Shown here: positions 35,898 through 48,185 of the stretch, one piece after another
Layout of the letters: every line of letters starts with the position of its first letter
How positions within the stretch are numbered: the first letter of the stretch is position 1
The notes under the pieces: model-generated
The model's input: the letters and a program-made list of their open reading frames with translations, nothing else
Database searches by the model: none
What the model was told of the DNA's origin: nothing
Position numbers and translations under genes: made by a program
NCBI RefSeq assembly: GCF_030272615.1
Contig: NC_081413.1
Span: 336,345,302 to 336,409,301 of the forward strand
Reading direction: 5' to 3'
Length of the DNA: 64,000 nucleotides
Source: Cryptomeria japonica
Taxonomy: Eukaryota > Streptophyta > Pinopsida > Cupressales > Cupressaceae

Positions 35898-36406
35898 AAA
35901 ACATAATTACTCAGAAGAAAGCCTTTATGGTTTGTTGGTGCCAAAATTTAAATTTTCAAAAGGATTAATGGAAGAAGTATGCGGCTTCCATCCGACATTG
36001 TTTTGAAGTTAATTTTTGCAGAGAGGTATTCAAGGGGATTTGCAGAGAAAATAGGTACAGTTTTGTGATTTTCTTAGGTAACAAGAGTTGGAAGGTAAAT
36101 ATGTGATGAAAGGGATAGGGCAAAGGTAGAATCAACCGACACTCTAATATGAAATAACCCTTGGGCAAACAAAAGCGGTTCGTTCTTGCAACGGTGTTTT
36201 GGAAATCAAAATTCTGAAGAATCAAAGACACCTAACACTTGATCGGCGAATACTAAGTAGTCAGTTGGCCTTTCTCCAGTTGGTTAACTGATTTGTTATG
36301 CTCTTGCTTTGATGGTAAACAATGTAACCTTTTTAGGGAGTATTTTTGTTAGGATTTAGAATATTTGGTTTCTAGGGAAGTCCAAAGCTTGTCGCATCCA
36401 TATCTC

Positions 36407-36413
36407 TATAAAT
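36407..36413 (+). promoter_or_regulatory. TATA-like box 2 in element B LTR (preferred)
   Basis: TATAAAT within CTCTATAAATGGATACC is conserved at 46344-46350. Its distance to AATAAA at 36539-36544 suits a short R region, so I prefer it over box 1 as the promoter. Confidence 0.5.
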
Positions 36414-37237
36414 GGATACCAGGACTACTTAGAAAAGGGACACAAATTTTGTAGCTAAACTCTGGCAAAATTAATACAGGCCATTTTCTTAGCAATTTTG
36501 GAGTCAGATAGGATGTACTTGTAATCTTTTGATGGAGAAATAAAATATACAGTCCAGAGAATTTGAACTCAGACTTGTATTGTCTCTATGTCATTGTACT
36601 GGTGTTCATTTCATTTAAGTAATCAAGGATTGTTTATCTGAATGACTTGTTAGGCATTTAATGAAGTCATTTTAATTCTTTTTCTCAAGGAGGAAATATA
36701 AACGTGCTTTGAACAAAATCATTGATATCAGTATTTTGTTGTGGATCTGATAATGAAGTCTGGTGCAGAATAGGACTATGTATATGTCAGGCATATATAG
36801 AGTTGAGAGATCACTAACTTGTGACTTGTGTATGAGTTTCTTTTGTCAGGTTGCAGTCTGTTGTAGATGAATCTCTTGCTCGAATAAGGCACTGGTTTAC
36901 CTATTGGTTTTTTGATGCATTTTGTGGTACTTTTCAAAAGGCCAAATCAACTTTCCATTTTATGTTTAGTTGTACCAGTCAATAAGGAAAGTTTACAGGA
37001 ATGTACACTGGTTTTCTGTAAACCTTTTACTATTTTTGTAAGAAAATAGTCATAAAAGGGTTCACCTGCCCAAGCTTTTATAAGCTTAAAGTGTAGGAGG
37101 TTTCCCAAATTGAAACCTTGTCTTGTTGTCTTTATTTCAAACTTTTGTTGTCCTCTTCCATTGTAGCACAGAGGCAGTAACATTCAATTTTAAAAAAGAG
37201 AGGGAACATAGGTTTTCAAAATGGAGAACAACAAAAA

Positions 37238-37255
37238 TGACAACTCTACTGGGGA
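37238..37255 (+). other. Element B primer-binding site
   Basis: TGACAACTCTACTGGGGA starts five bases after the LTR. It resembles the TGGCGACTC-type site that I associate with tRNA-Arg primers of Ogre/Tat elements, with two G-to-A changes near its start. The tRNA identity is from memory and should be treated as likely only. Confidence 0.6.
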
Positions 37256-37423
37256 GAGTCAAAAAAGATGTCTTATACTCCAGATCTGTGTCTTTATTGC
37301 ATAAACATGATTTAGTGTGTTAAAATATATTTTATTCCCAAGATATTGGGTGGCGACTTTGAAGTAAGGAAAAAACCAGTGTTCTTTTAGAAAAAATCAC
37401 AGTCACTTCAAAAGGTTAGCAAG

Positions 37424-39854
37424 ATGAATAGGAGAAGGAATACTAGGTCTTATATGAACAAAAACCCTCACGAGAAGTTGCATGAAGGGTTACTTGAACC
37501 AGTCAGGAAGGGCTAGAAGGAAACTATTATTCCTGATCAGTTAAATCAATCATGGAAACATAAGAGTAATAAAATGGGTAAGTCTTTTGAGCATCTCGTA
37601 TATGCAAGGTCCAATGCCTCTTCTCATGACTTTGATCATGATATTATGGGTTTTCATGCTGGCCTATTTGGTACCAATGATGATATCCATATATTTCACC
37701 AAAGATTGTCTAATACTAGTGCTTCTGGGAGAGATAGGCATAGTACAAGTAATAGGGTCAGTTCCATTCCCAAAACTATGGAAGGAAATATCAGTCTGAT
37801 TGATATGAACCAGCTAAATGTGTCAGATTCAGAGGAAACATTGCCAGATCAACATGAAGTGTCCCAGGAAATTGAGGTTCTCAATAAGAGAGTACATCAA
37901 TTGATTGCTATGAGAAAAAAGAAGGAAAAGGAAAAGGAGAATGAAACCAAAGCCAAACTTATTGAAAGAGAAAGATTATTAAGACAGATTGCAGATCTTG
38001 AGTTGTTTGCTCAAGAAGAACCTAGGAGTGAAGAGCATGATCCTGTTATTAGAGAAATATTGGATCCTAAAATTGATTCTACACCTAAAGTTGCAGCACA
38101 ACCTAGTAGGGAGGTTCACAGTGATCCCCAACTTAACAAACTTGTTATTGACAAAGGGAAGCATAAAGTAGTGGAAAATAGATATGTGGATTTATTGTTA
38201 GGAAGTGAAAAAGGACCCCAGGGAATGACTGCACATGAGATTGAGATAGAAAGGATAAGGAAAGAAAATGAAAACTTGCAAAGGGAGTTAGAAAAGGATG
38301 AAATAGAAGCACTTAATGTTGAGTTCAGAAGAAAGATACATTTCTTAAAAGCTCATCCTATAACTTTCCCACCTGTAGATCAGAGTAATTTTACATCTCA
38401 ACATACTTCTACCTCTTATTTCAATACTTAACCAATGATGAAAACAAATGCTATCCCACCCATTAACCAATCTGAAAATGTTACCCCAAATAATTGTGTT
38501 GTTCCCTCAAGTACAATTCTAGCAAACCAAACCAGTCACGGACCATCCCATAATCAAAGTCATCAAACTCCTATAGCTGGTGGTTCAGGCCCAAGGGTGA
38601 ATGTTGGAAATAACTTTACTAGAAATCAGTTTCAAAGGAGACCTATAAATGTTGAGTTATATATGCAGTTGTATTTTGATGGAATTCCAGGATATCCAAA
38701 CCCTGCCCCTATTGAAATGAGGGATAGACTCCAGAAGTTTGCTGGGAACAATGATATTAGTGTTGAAGAGCATCTGAAATTTTTTGGTGACCTAATTAAT
38801 GACTATGAAATTGGTGATGAGGATGTCATCATGAAGTTGTTTGTGCAATCTTTGATTGAGGACGCTAGAGATTGGTATAGAGGGTTATCTATAGATAGCA
38901 TTAGTTCTTGGGAGGAATTCAAGAATTGTTTCAAAGAGCAATATGGAGATAAGACAAATGTGAGCTTCGTGCTTAATGAATTTAACAATATCAGGAAGTC
39001 TGATAATGAGGCTATTACAGATTTTAATGCACGGTTTCAAAAGGCAATGCATAGGCTCCTTCAATGTATGAGGTTAGATGAGAATGTATGTCTAACCACT
39101 TATTACAATGCCTTTGATCCTAAGATGGCTTACATTCTCAGAGATAAGAACCCACATAGTTTAAGAGATGCTTTCAAAATTGCAATCTATGTAGAGTAAT
39201 AGAAAAGCATCGGGTAAAGTGGGAAGAAGGATTGATGGAAGATTGTGGCGAGAACAAAAACCACAATAAAATTAATCCTCTAAAGAAGAGGATAAAATAG
39301 AGAAATTAATGACTGTTGTTAAGGATCTTACTGCTAAAGTAAGTAAACCTGAGAATCTTCACTACAACTGCCAAGATAGACCTGCTAGATTGCATGATAT
39401 GCCATATAACAATGCATGGAAAGATGGCAAGCATGTGCAAGATAGATCAAAAGGCACACAAAATCAAGACACCCCTGATCCTTTAAAGGGACAAAATTTA
39501 CATAATGTAGAAAATACCCCTTGGTGTATGGAAAGTGATGGGCCACATTCCCCCTATCAGTGTGTTGTGGATCAAGCTCTAAATGAATCCATGAGAAATG
39601 AGGGTGAACCTGCAGTCAATATGTTTGAGTATATTATGGATAGTGACTGGGAGTCTTCAGAAGATGAAGCAAGTGAATATGATGTCTCGAGTAGCAATGC
39701 AAATTTCCAAAGGCAATTGAAAATTGACTGGCATCCCACTTTGAATGTAGTCACAATAGAAGATCAAGAGATTCATCTCAGAAGGCCTAGTGAGGAGGAA
39801 GTCAAAAATCTCACTAAGGCTGCAATAGCCAAAGCTAAGAATTTTATAATCTGA
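37424..39854 (+). pseudogene. Element B gag
   Basis: Frame 2 starts at the ATG at 37424. It passes a TAG (Gln) near 37516 and a TAA near 38429, and runs to about 39196. The N-terminal part has a Glu/Lys-rich coiled coil (about 37860-38000). The capsid-type Retrotrans_gag domain lies at about 38640-39190 (LKFFGDLINDYEIGDED, DARDWYRGLSIDSISSWEEF, FNARFQKAMHRLL). A one-base shift near 39197 moves the reading to frame 3, which continues to 39854. A short cysteine/histidine stretch near 39520-39565 (WCMESDGPHSPYQC) may be a reduced zinc knuckle. Gag would assemble the virus-like particle; this copy cannot be translated whole. Confidence 0.88.
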
Positions 39855-39895
39855 GAAGCAGTAAAGATGATGAAGATCAGGGTAAGATTGGTTCT

Positions 39896-40700
39896 ATGTT
39901 TTTTAAAGAATTTTCTTCTAAGAGGACCACTGAAAACAAAACTCCTATCAAAGAAAGTCAGGCTAAAAGTAATCAGTCAAGTAATTCAGGGAAACCTGAT
40001 ATTGTTGATACCACTGGTAATAAGGTAGAGATTACTACTGACAAGAGAACAAGTCACCAAAAGACAGAGAAGGTTAAAGCTCATGCTGAGTCTAATGTTA
40101 ATACTGCTTTTGATATGACCCAAGCTTTAACACAGATGAAAGTTTCAGTACCTTTGATAGAGCTGCTGAAAATGAAAGAACATAGAGAGACTTCTTTTTC
40201 TTTGATTCCAAGTATATCAGATGTGGATACTTCTTCTAAAAAGGGAAATGCAAAAGATGAGAAGGATCGGGAACAAAAGGTCCTAGAAGTTTATGTGGCC
40301 ACCACTATTAATCAGGAACCATCTTAGATTGATCCCTTTTATGTCACATTGTTAGTAAATAACAGATTGATAAAAAATTGCATGATAGATTCTGGTGCAA
40401 CTGCTAATGTAATGCCTTATGGGGTTATGAGAGATCTAGGTTTGTCAATACACACTTCATATGGGAGGTGTTATGCTATTGATAATAAATAAGTGTCTGT
40501 TGTGGGTTCTATGAAAGATGTAGAAGTAAAAATAGCAGCATTCCCTGAAGCTACTTATAAAATGGATGCAATAGTCATAGACACCAAGCCCTATTATGGC
40601 ATGCTTATGTCTAGATAGTGGACTGCTGCTGTTGGAGGACATCTTCAACTAGATTTATCATATGCAACTATCCCAGTGAATGGGAATTCAGTAAAAAATT
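39896..40700 (+). pseudogene. Element B linker and aspartic protease
   Basis: Back in frame 2, a Lys/Ser/Thr-rich linker leads into a retropepsin-like protease. The catalytic motif MIDSGATANVMP places the active Asp at 40388-40390. TAG at 40322 and TAA near 40490 sit at Gln-like positions. The domain fades out near 40690, where an A-run (GTAAAAAATTG) accompanies a shift to frame 1. The protease would cut the polyprotein. Confidence 0.82.
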
Positions 40701-40740
40701 GTACAGAGAACCACGTGCCACAGTGGTTATTGAAAAAATA

Positions 40741-41460
40741 GACCCAAACATGCTTAATTGCATGATAGATGAAGATCTTGATAACTTTAGGATTGAATCC
40801 ACTCAGCCTTAGTTGAAGAATATTGATCCTATTATTGATGAGTTGAAATCCCAACAAGAAGGCCTATGGTAGATGTATTTTGATGGAGCTTGCTCGAAAG
40901 AAGGGTCTGGAGCAGGAGTTCCCTTTATTTCCCCATCAGGTATTTCCTTCAAGTATTCTTTTCTGTTGGCATTCCAATGTACAAATAACACAACTAAGTA
41001 TGAGGCTCTGTTATTAGGCTTAGAAATTGCTAAAATGCATGGGATCAAGTTGTTAAGGGTTTATGGAGATTTTGAACTTGTAGTGTCTCAGATAAGGTCA
41101 AGGTATGCATCTAAAAATGACAAGTTAAAAAAGTACAAGCATGTTGTTTGGGATGTCATTGAACACTTTGATGCATTTTCCATTAATTGGATTGAAAGGT
41201 ATAAGAACATTATGGCAGACTTTTTAGCTCATGTTGCATTAAAAAATGATGATGTAACATTGACTGGAGTTTCAATAATTGAGACCAAAGCCAGACTAGC
41301 CATCCCAGATAATATGTACAATTGGCAAGTTTTTGAGGATGATGAAGACATCCTTAGATTTGTACAATTCATAGATGACTATGAAGGTCAAAAGATTGAT
41401 TGTAATGCATTGGTGGAGGTAGTAGATGGACAGGAAACAATTTTTGGAAGTGAAGTGTAG
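40741..41460 (+). pseudogene. Element B archaeal-type RNase H (aRNH), upstream of RT
   Basis: The domain starts at MYFDGACSKEGSGAGV (Met at 40873, preceded by a TAG where Gln fits) and stays open to 41460. All four acidic catalytic positions are visible: Asp4 (YFDGA), Glu44 (KYEALLLGL), Asp66 (VYGD) and Asp116 (MADFLAH). The NNTTKYEALL block is typical of the RVT_3/aRNH family, which plant Tat-lineage elements possess in addition to their gypsy RNase H. The domain is followed by a linker (NWQVFEDDEDILRFVQFIDD) and then the reverse transcriptase. It would degrade the RNA strand of the RNA/DNA hybrid. Its position before RT, not after it, is notable. Confidence 0.88.
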
Positions 41461-41505
41461 TTAGAGACAAATGAAATACCCAGGGGACTAGTTGAACTAG
41501 AGGGT

Positions 41506-42650
41506 ATGTTCAGTTACAGTGATGGTCACTTACATCAAGCGTCATCTACAAAGTTGGAGGACTTGGAAGAGGTAAACTTGGGGACTGAATCTTCACCTAA
41601 GTTAGTGTATATCGGGAGAAACTTGTCTCCCCATATTAAGACTAACCTCCTTAATTTACTAAGGAAGTACAAACATGTTTTTGCTTGGTCCTATGAGGAT
41701 TTGAAGGCATATGGACAAGACTTATTTCAACATGAAATACCTCTGCATCCTAATGCTAAGCCTTTTAGACAAAAACAAAGACCCATTAACCCCCTCCTAG
41801 AACCCAAGATGCAACAAGAGTTGATTAAGCTAAGAGAAGGGGGTATTATAAAGCCTATAAGGCATTCTTCATGGGTATCAAATTTAGTGCATGTCAAAAA
41901 AAAGCATGGGGACATAAGGCTGTGTGGATTTTAGGAACTTCAATGTTGCTTCCCTTAAAGACAATTATTCATCCCCAAACATTGAAGCTATGTTACAAAG
42001 GGTAAGTGGTTGTGATTTACTGTCAATGATGGATGGATTTTCTGGTTACAATCAGGTATTAGTAAAAGAGTCTGAACAGTTTAAAACTGCTTTTGCTACC
42101 CCTTGGGGAACCTATGTGTATGTAAGAATGTCGTTTGGTTTGAAGAATGTTGGTGCAACTTTTTAGAGGGATATGGATGTAGCCTTCAAGGAATTTATTA
42201 ATATCATAATGGTTGTCTACCAGGATGATTTGACATGTTTCTCAAAGAAGGCAGATGACCACTATGGTCATTTGGAAAAAATATTTTGCAAGGCCTTGGA
42301 GTTGGTGTATCTTTAAATCCAAAGAAATTCCACTTTGTTGTAACTGAAGGAAAGTTGCTAGGGCACATTGTATCTAATGAGGGAGTCAATATTGACCCTG
42401 AAAGAATTGAGGCTATCAATAGGGTGCTTCAACCAAAACATATTAAAGGAATTCAGTCTTTTCTGGGTAAACTAAACTTTTTCAGGAGATTTATTGCATT
42501 TTTTTCTGAAATTGTTAAGCCCATTGTGAAGATTTTGAAGAAGGATGCCAAGTTTGTATGGGATGGTGAGGCAACACTAGCATTTGATAAGATTAAACGG
42601 GCTATTCAGGAAGCCCCAGTGCTTAAGACCCCTGACTATAGTAAGCCATT
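41506..42650 (+). pseudogene. Element B reverse transcriptase
   Basis: Motifs are spread over frames 1, 2 and 1: HVFAWSYEDLKAYG, a stretch ending WVSNLVHVKKKHGDIRLC, then FRNFNVASLKDNYSSPNIEA, DGFSGYNQVLVKE and the FATPWGTYVYVRMSFGLKN block. The catalytic box is YQDD at 42218-42229, where family members normally have YLDD. A two-base loss in a GTGTG run near 41920 causes the first shift; another lies near 42285. A TAG replaces the conserved Gln of ATFQR near 42160. The enzyme would copy element RNA into DNA; the copy is dead. Confidence 0.9.
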
Positions 42651-43060
42651 TTCACTATTTTCTTTTGCTTCATATCATACTATAGCGGCGGTACTATTAT
42701 AGAAAGATGGTGAAGGTTATGAACATCCGATTGCCTTCTACAACAAATCATTGCAAGCTACTAAACTGAAATATGAAATTATGGAAAAACAGACATATGC
42801 TTTAGTTAAGGCTGCTGAAGTATTTAGGCCTTATCTGGTAAATGCCCAAATTGTAGCCTATGTATCACATGTAGCTTTGAAAGACATCATGTCCTAGTCT
42901 GAAGTAACTGGAAAAAGATGCAGATGGATAAACAGAATACAAGAATTTGATCTTGAGATCAAAATCACAGATTTGGTAAGAGGTCTAGGATTAGCCAAGT
43001 TAAGGACTGAGACAAACTTTGAGGATATTGATATAAATAATGTTGAGATTGAAGAGGGTT
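42651..43060 (+). pseudogene. Element B degenerate gypsy RNase H
   Basis: Immediately after RT comes FSFASYHTIAAVLL, TAG (Gln in the family), then PIAFYNKSLQATKLKYEIME, KQTYALVKAAEVFRPYL and FDLEIKITDLVRGLGLAKL. The fold is recognisable, but FAS stands where active gypsy RNases H have DAS, so the first catalytic Asp is absent. From memory, related plant elements have the same FAS, so this looks like a lineage property and not copy-specific damage. The intact aRNH upstream would supply the activity. Confidence 0.8.
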
Positions 43061-44345
43061 ATGGTTACTAGTATTGAGAGGCAACCATGGTATTCAGCTA
43101 TAGTATACTTCTTGAAGAATGCCTCATGTCTAGAAGGTATGACACACAACCAAAAGAGAACACTAAAGTTAAAATCACAGAAATATGTTCTTATTCAGGG
43201 AGACCTGTATTGGAGGAATAGTGATGGGATGCTACTGGTTTGTTTAGACGAATTCCAAGCTAAGAAGGTTCTGAAAGAGATGCACAATGGGGTATGCGGA
43301 GGCCACTATTTAGCTAAGACTACTACTGGTAGAATAATTAGAGCAGAGTATTATTGGACAAATTTGTTCAAGGATGCTCATAAGTATGTTAAAAAATGTG
43401 ATCCTTGTCAAAGGTTTTCTTCTAAACTAAAGTATGTTGGTGCTTTGCCTTTGAATTCTATTACACTTGAAGCCCCTTTTGTTCAATGGGGCATTGATTT
43501 TATTGGAGAGATAATAGAAAATCAAGCAGGGGTCATAGATGGATCCTAGTGGCTACAGATTATTTCACCAAGGGGATTGAAGCCACACCTACCAAACAGG
43601 CCACTAGTAAAGTGGTCATCAATTTTTTGATGGATAATATAATAAAAAGGTTTGGTGTGCTTGCTAAAATAGTCATGGACAATGCCATGTGATTTAGGTC
43701 TGAGGAGTTTGTAGAGTTCTGTGCTAATTATGGGATTATTATTTCATACTCTTCACCATACCACCCATAGGGAAATGGACAGGCAGAATCAAGTAATAAA
43801 AGTCTCCTCAACATTATCAAGAAGATTCTAGAGGAAAATAAAAGGTCTCGGGATCAAAAGCTCAGGTTAACTTTATAGGCTGACAGGGTGACTATAAAAA
43901 AACGTCATTGGTACATCCCCTTTTGAGCTGGTTTATGGAGTGAAAGCCACACTACCTGTGAATAATTTGCTTCTAGTTTACAATTTTTTGCAGATTGAAG
44001 AATTAGAAATGTCTGAGAGCATGGAAGAAAGAATGATTCAGTTAGTAGAGCTGGAGGAAATGAGGGTTGCAGCCCATAAAAAGGAATATGAAACTTCAAT
44101 TACAGTCAAAGTAGTCTTTTTTATAAAAGGACTAGTATAAGAAAATTCTAAATTGGTGATATGGTGTTGCAGTGGAATGCAAGAGATCAAGACAAAGGCA
44201 ACCATACGAAATTTGAATCGCTATGGATAGGCCCTCTGATAATTTTTGATGTCAATGGGAAAGATTCCTATTTCTTTCGAAGATTGAATGGTGAGTTACA
44301 GGAACTGCCAGTGCATAGATAGTTTCTGAAACAATATTTCTCATG
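43061..44345 (+). pseudogene. Element B integrase
   Basis: The HHCC zinc-binding region is at about 43281-43425 (HNGVCGGHYLAKTTTGR, KYVKKCDPCQ). The catalytic core follows in pieces: WGIDFIGEI with the first Asp, IVMDNAM with the second, and YHP-stop-GNGQAE with the Glu. The stop in YHP-stop-GNG replaces the conserved Gln. Several frame changes occur between 43549 and 44150, and a C-terminal part is readable to 44345. Integrase would insert the cDNA into host DNA. No chromodomain is seen, consistent with a Tat-type element. Confidence 0.85.
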
Positions 44346-44494
44346 AGTTTTTTGATGCATAGTAGTTTAAGTTTTCTTTTGTTTGTTCTTCTTTGTTTTA
44401 GTTTTCTTTTGTTAGGGTTTTGTTGGTCTGTGTTCTAGAGTTTTTCTAGATCCTTGTGTTGGTCTTGTATCCAACGATCCCCAGTCAGAGCCAT
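44346..44494. other. Element B 3' non-coding stretch
   Basis: This is T-rich sequence between the end of pol and the 3' LTR. A polypurine tract is expected here but not obvious. Confidence 0.5.
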
Positions 44495-47170
44495 TGTTAT
44501 CACTATTTTCGATAATGTTTAAAATCTTTCCTATTAGTTGTTGGAGTGTCAGAATTCACAAATTTGACCTTTGTCTGCGAGTTTATGGTTCTAAGGGTTT
44601 AGGGTTTCTGGATTTTCAAAACCATTTGAAATTAAACCTTTATGCCGCATTATCTTCATGTCACTTCTATTTGCCCATTACTTTTTCCACTTAAGTGGAA
44701 GGGTCACTGCATCATTGAAATGGGGGGCCACTTTATGTTTTAGGCTTAGGCAGGTTCCTTTAATTTTAAAATATTTGGCATATTTTCCTAAGTCCTATGT
44801 CTTTTCCTATGTATCTGTTAGGTTTCCTAAAGTTTGAGAAAGTTCCTTTTCGATCTAATGGGGCTTGCTATACCGTGACATAAAGTTGCTCGATGGATAT
44901 TCACTGTTACATGGCGACCAAGTGGTGGGGCCTGTGAGAAGATAACCGCTCAAGCAAGGTAAACGTTGAGAAATTCCAAGGAAAATTGGACGATCGGGAG
45001 CAAGATCTGACGATTGTCGTTAGACCGCAACATAAAGGTGCACGACGGTTATTTCTTGTGACCCAGTGACAAACCACTAGCGACGAGCCCAGACAAAAAG
45101 TTAATGGAAGCAATTAAGGCAGGCAGTTAAGCGGTGGCGACTAAGTTCTGAAAGAAATTTAAAGATCAAATGGTCAGTAGCTCAATGATCAACGACTATC
45201 ACTACACCGTGACATAAATTTGCCCGATGGTTATTCATCATGACATAGCGACTGAGTGGTGGGGCCCATGAGAAGGAAGCAACCAAGGCATGTTAAAGAT
45301 CTGGTAAGATGAGCAAATCGGACAGTCATCGCAGAAGATCCAACGGTGGTTGCTAGGTCATGATGGGAAACTGCTCATTAGAATATCCATCGCGATAGGG
45401 CAACTAAGTGGAGCCAATGCCTAAGGTGGTTCCAATAGTGCTGACATGGCGAGTGAGTTGGCGAACAAGTGGATCTACTAGCCAAAGCCTAAGGTGACAC
45501 ATGGTAGAGTGGAGGGTATAAAACCAAGGTCAAGTGGTGGGTCCAGCTCAAGGCGAGGTGGCAGACAAGTGGCACCCAAGTAAAATTTTGGGACTATTAG
45601 CGGCTGTCGTTGTACTGTGGTTGTGAAGTGCCCAAAATATTATTCCTTGCGACTCAATGACATACCGCCAATAGTCCCGATGGTTAATTTTAATCTATCA
45701 TGTGTTGGCGGTTAAAGCAGGCGATTAAGTTGTGATTGTTCTTTAAAGCCCGAGTAATAATGAAGTGATCCAAGGGCTGTCATGATACCGCAATGGGAAA
45801 GTGCTCATTTTGTAACCTTTGCAAATCAGTGACTAAAAGAGAATTACTCAAAAGAAATCCTTTCTGGTCTCTTGGCACCAAAATTTAAATTTTCAAAAGG
45901 ATTAATGGCAGAAGTATGCAGCTTCCATCCGACATTGTTTTGAAGTTAATTTTTGCAAAGAGGTATTCAAGGGGATTTGTAGAGAAAATAGGTGCAATTT
46001 TGTGATTTTCTCAGGAAACAATAATTGGAAGGTAAATATGTGACGAAAGGGATAAGGCAAAGGAAGAATCAATTAACGCTCCAATATGCAGTAACCCTTG
46101 GGCAACTAGAAGCAGTTCGTTCTTGCAATGGTTTTTTGGAAATCAAAATTCTGAAGAATCAAAGACACCTAGCACTTGATCGGCGAATACTGAGTAGTCA
46201 ATTGGCCTTTCTCTAACTGGTTAACTGATTTGTTATGCTCCTGCTTTGATGATAAACAATGTAATCTTTTTAGGGAGGATTATGGTTAGGATTTAGAATA
46301 TTTGTTTTCTAGGAAAGTCTGAAGCTTGTCGCATTCGTATCTCTATAAATGGATACCAGGACTACTTAGAAAAAGGACACAAATTTTGTAGCTAAACTCT
46401 GGCAAAATTAATACAGGACATTTTCTTAGCAATTTTGGAGTCAAATAGGATATACTTGTAATCTTTTGATGGAGAAATAAAATATACAATCCAAAGAATT
46501 TGAACACAGACTTGTATTGTCTCTATGTCATTGTATTGGTGTTCATTTCATTTAAGTAATCAAGGATTGTTTATCTGAATGACTTGTTAGGCATTTAATG
46601 AAGTTGTTTTAATCCTTTTTCTCAAGGAGGAAATATAAACGTACTTTGAACAAAATCATTGATATTAGTATTTTGGTGTGGATCTAATAATGAAGTTTGG
46701 TGTAGAATAGGACTCTGTATATGTTAGGCATATACAGAGTTGAGAGATCACTAACTTGTGACTTGTGTACGAGTTTATTTTGTCAGGTTGTAGTTTGTTG
46801 TAGATGACTCTATTGCCCGGATAAGGCACTGGTTTACCTATTGGTTTTTTGATGCATTTTGTGGTCCTTTTCAAAAGGTCAAATCAACTTTCCATTTTAT
46901 GTTTAGTTGTACCAGTTAGTTTGGAAAGTTTATAGGAATGTACACTAGTTTTCTATAAACCTTTTACTATTTTTGTAAGAAAATAGTCATAAAAGGGTTC
47001 ACCTGCCCAATCTTTTATAGGCTTAAAGTGTAGGAGGCTTCCTAAATTGAAACCTTGTCTTGTTGTCTTTATTTCAAACTTTTCTTGTCCTCTTCCATTG
47101 CAGCACAGAGGTAGTAACATTCACTTTTTAAAAAGAGAGGGAACGAAGGTTTTCAAAATGGAGAACAACA
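44495..47170 (+). mobile_element. Element B 3' LTR
   Basis: 2,676 bp, aligned end to end with 34561-37233. The palindromic modules, both TATA-like boxes and the AATAAA region are conserved. Confidence 0.92.
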
Positions 47171-47881
47171 CCAACAATACAAATTTATGCAAATAACTGA
47201 ATAAACATAAGATCAAAATATGAGATTTATTTTTTGCAACTACATTCTGTGCTTTCTATCTTAAATAGAATACAATAAATAAAATGGGATGACATTGATA
47301 GTATCAAACATAAATATTTTCCATTATGTTCTTAAATCTGAAACTAGACTTCATTATCATGTATGTTAAACCTTTTTCATTCATTGACAAAAATAAATAA
47401 CCAACAATCATAATGCCCTTTTTGACAACATATAGGATTAACATTTAAATGCTTCTTTGATTTCAAAGTAATAAATATTCAACAATAGTAAATGCAACTT
47501 CTTTTCTTTCTATATCCACTTTACAATAATAATAAAATTACAACTTCTAGGCCTCTCTTTGTTTGGAAAGAATAAGGAGATATATTACAATAATGCTTCT
47601 TTTCAGTATACCAAATAAATCTAATAGGAGACCTGCAAATGAACTTGGCTTTTCTCCATCCTTTAACCCAAATGTAAACCTGCAAACAAAAGTTATAGGT
47701 AGTGACCATGGAGGCTCACCTCCCAACCTAGGCTTACAAGAAGCCACCCCTGAGCTAGGAGAACCAAGGCTAAACATGTTACAAACAAACTCAACGATAC
47801 ATGCAAGAAAGACTTAAACAACACATAAACTCCCGAATGCCCAAGGATTTACATTGTCACTATGTGACTAACTCTGTGGGG
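47171..47881. other. AT-rich stretch, no gene
   Basis: Flank of element B; no coding potential or named repeat was found. Confidence 0.4.
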
Positions 47882-48185
47882 TGAAGGTGGACCAAGCACC
47901 TAGAGAAGATCTACAAGAAAGAGGAACAAATGCCTTCACAAGGCTACCAAACTACAACCAACTCAAGGTCACATACTTGACCCAAAAACATCCCTTATGT
48001 CCCCCATAGCTTACAAGCCCAAATCTCCCCTTATGAAGGTGGACCAAGCACCTAGAGAAGATCTGCAAGAAAGAGGAACAAATGCCTTCACAAGGCTACC
48101 AAACTACAACCAACTCAAGGTCACATACTTGACCCAAAAACATCCCTTATGTCCCCCATAGCTTACAAGCCCAAATCTCCCCTTA
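47882..48185. repeat. 152-bp tandem duplication
   Basis: 47882-48033 and 48034-48185 appear identical except one A/G difference (CTACAAG against CTGCAAG). In an otherwise old landscape this is a recent duplication, or an assembly artefact. Confidence 0.95.

Larger units (their letters stand above)
34561..37233 (+). mobile_element. Element B 5' LTR
   Basis: The 2,673-bp LTR pairs with 44495-47170. Its first third contains a series of degenerate palindromic modules (34929-35897). TATA-like boxes are at 35581 and 36407, and AATAAA is at 36539. The order fits a long U3, a TATA box near 36407 and a polyadenylation signal about 130 bp later. Confidence 0.92.
34561..47170 (+). mobile_element. Element B: Tat/Ogre-like Ty3/gypsy retrotransposon
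   Basis: The 12.6-kb element has an LTR pair of about 2.67 kb, starting TGTTATCA at 34561 and 44495 and ending ACAACA at 37233 and 47170. Internal order is primer site, gag, protease, archaeal-type RNase H, reverse transcriptase, a degenerate gypsy RNase H and integrase. Many stops and several frameshifts make it inactive. Hand comparison of two LTR stretches gives about 7 differences in 120 bp and about 18 in 110 bp, so the insertion is old. No target-site duplication is evident (CCAGT before, CCAAC after). I see no classical purine tract before the 3' LTR. Confidence 0.92.

Noticed and set aside
34556-47175. 5-bp target-site duplication of element B (CCAGT and CCAAC)
   Set aside because: Only three of five bases match, which is not convincing.
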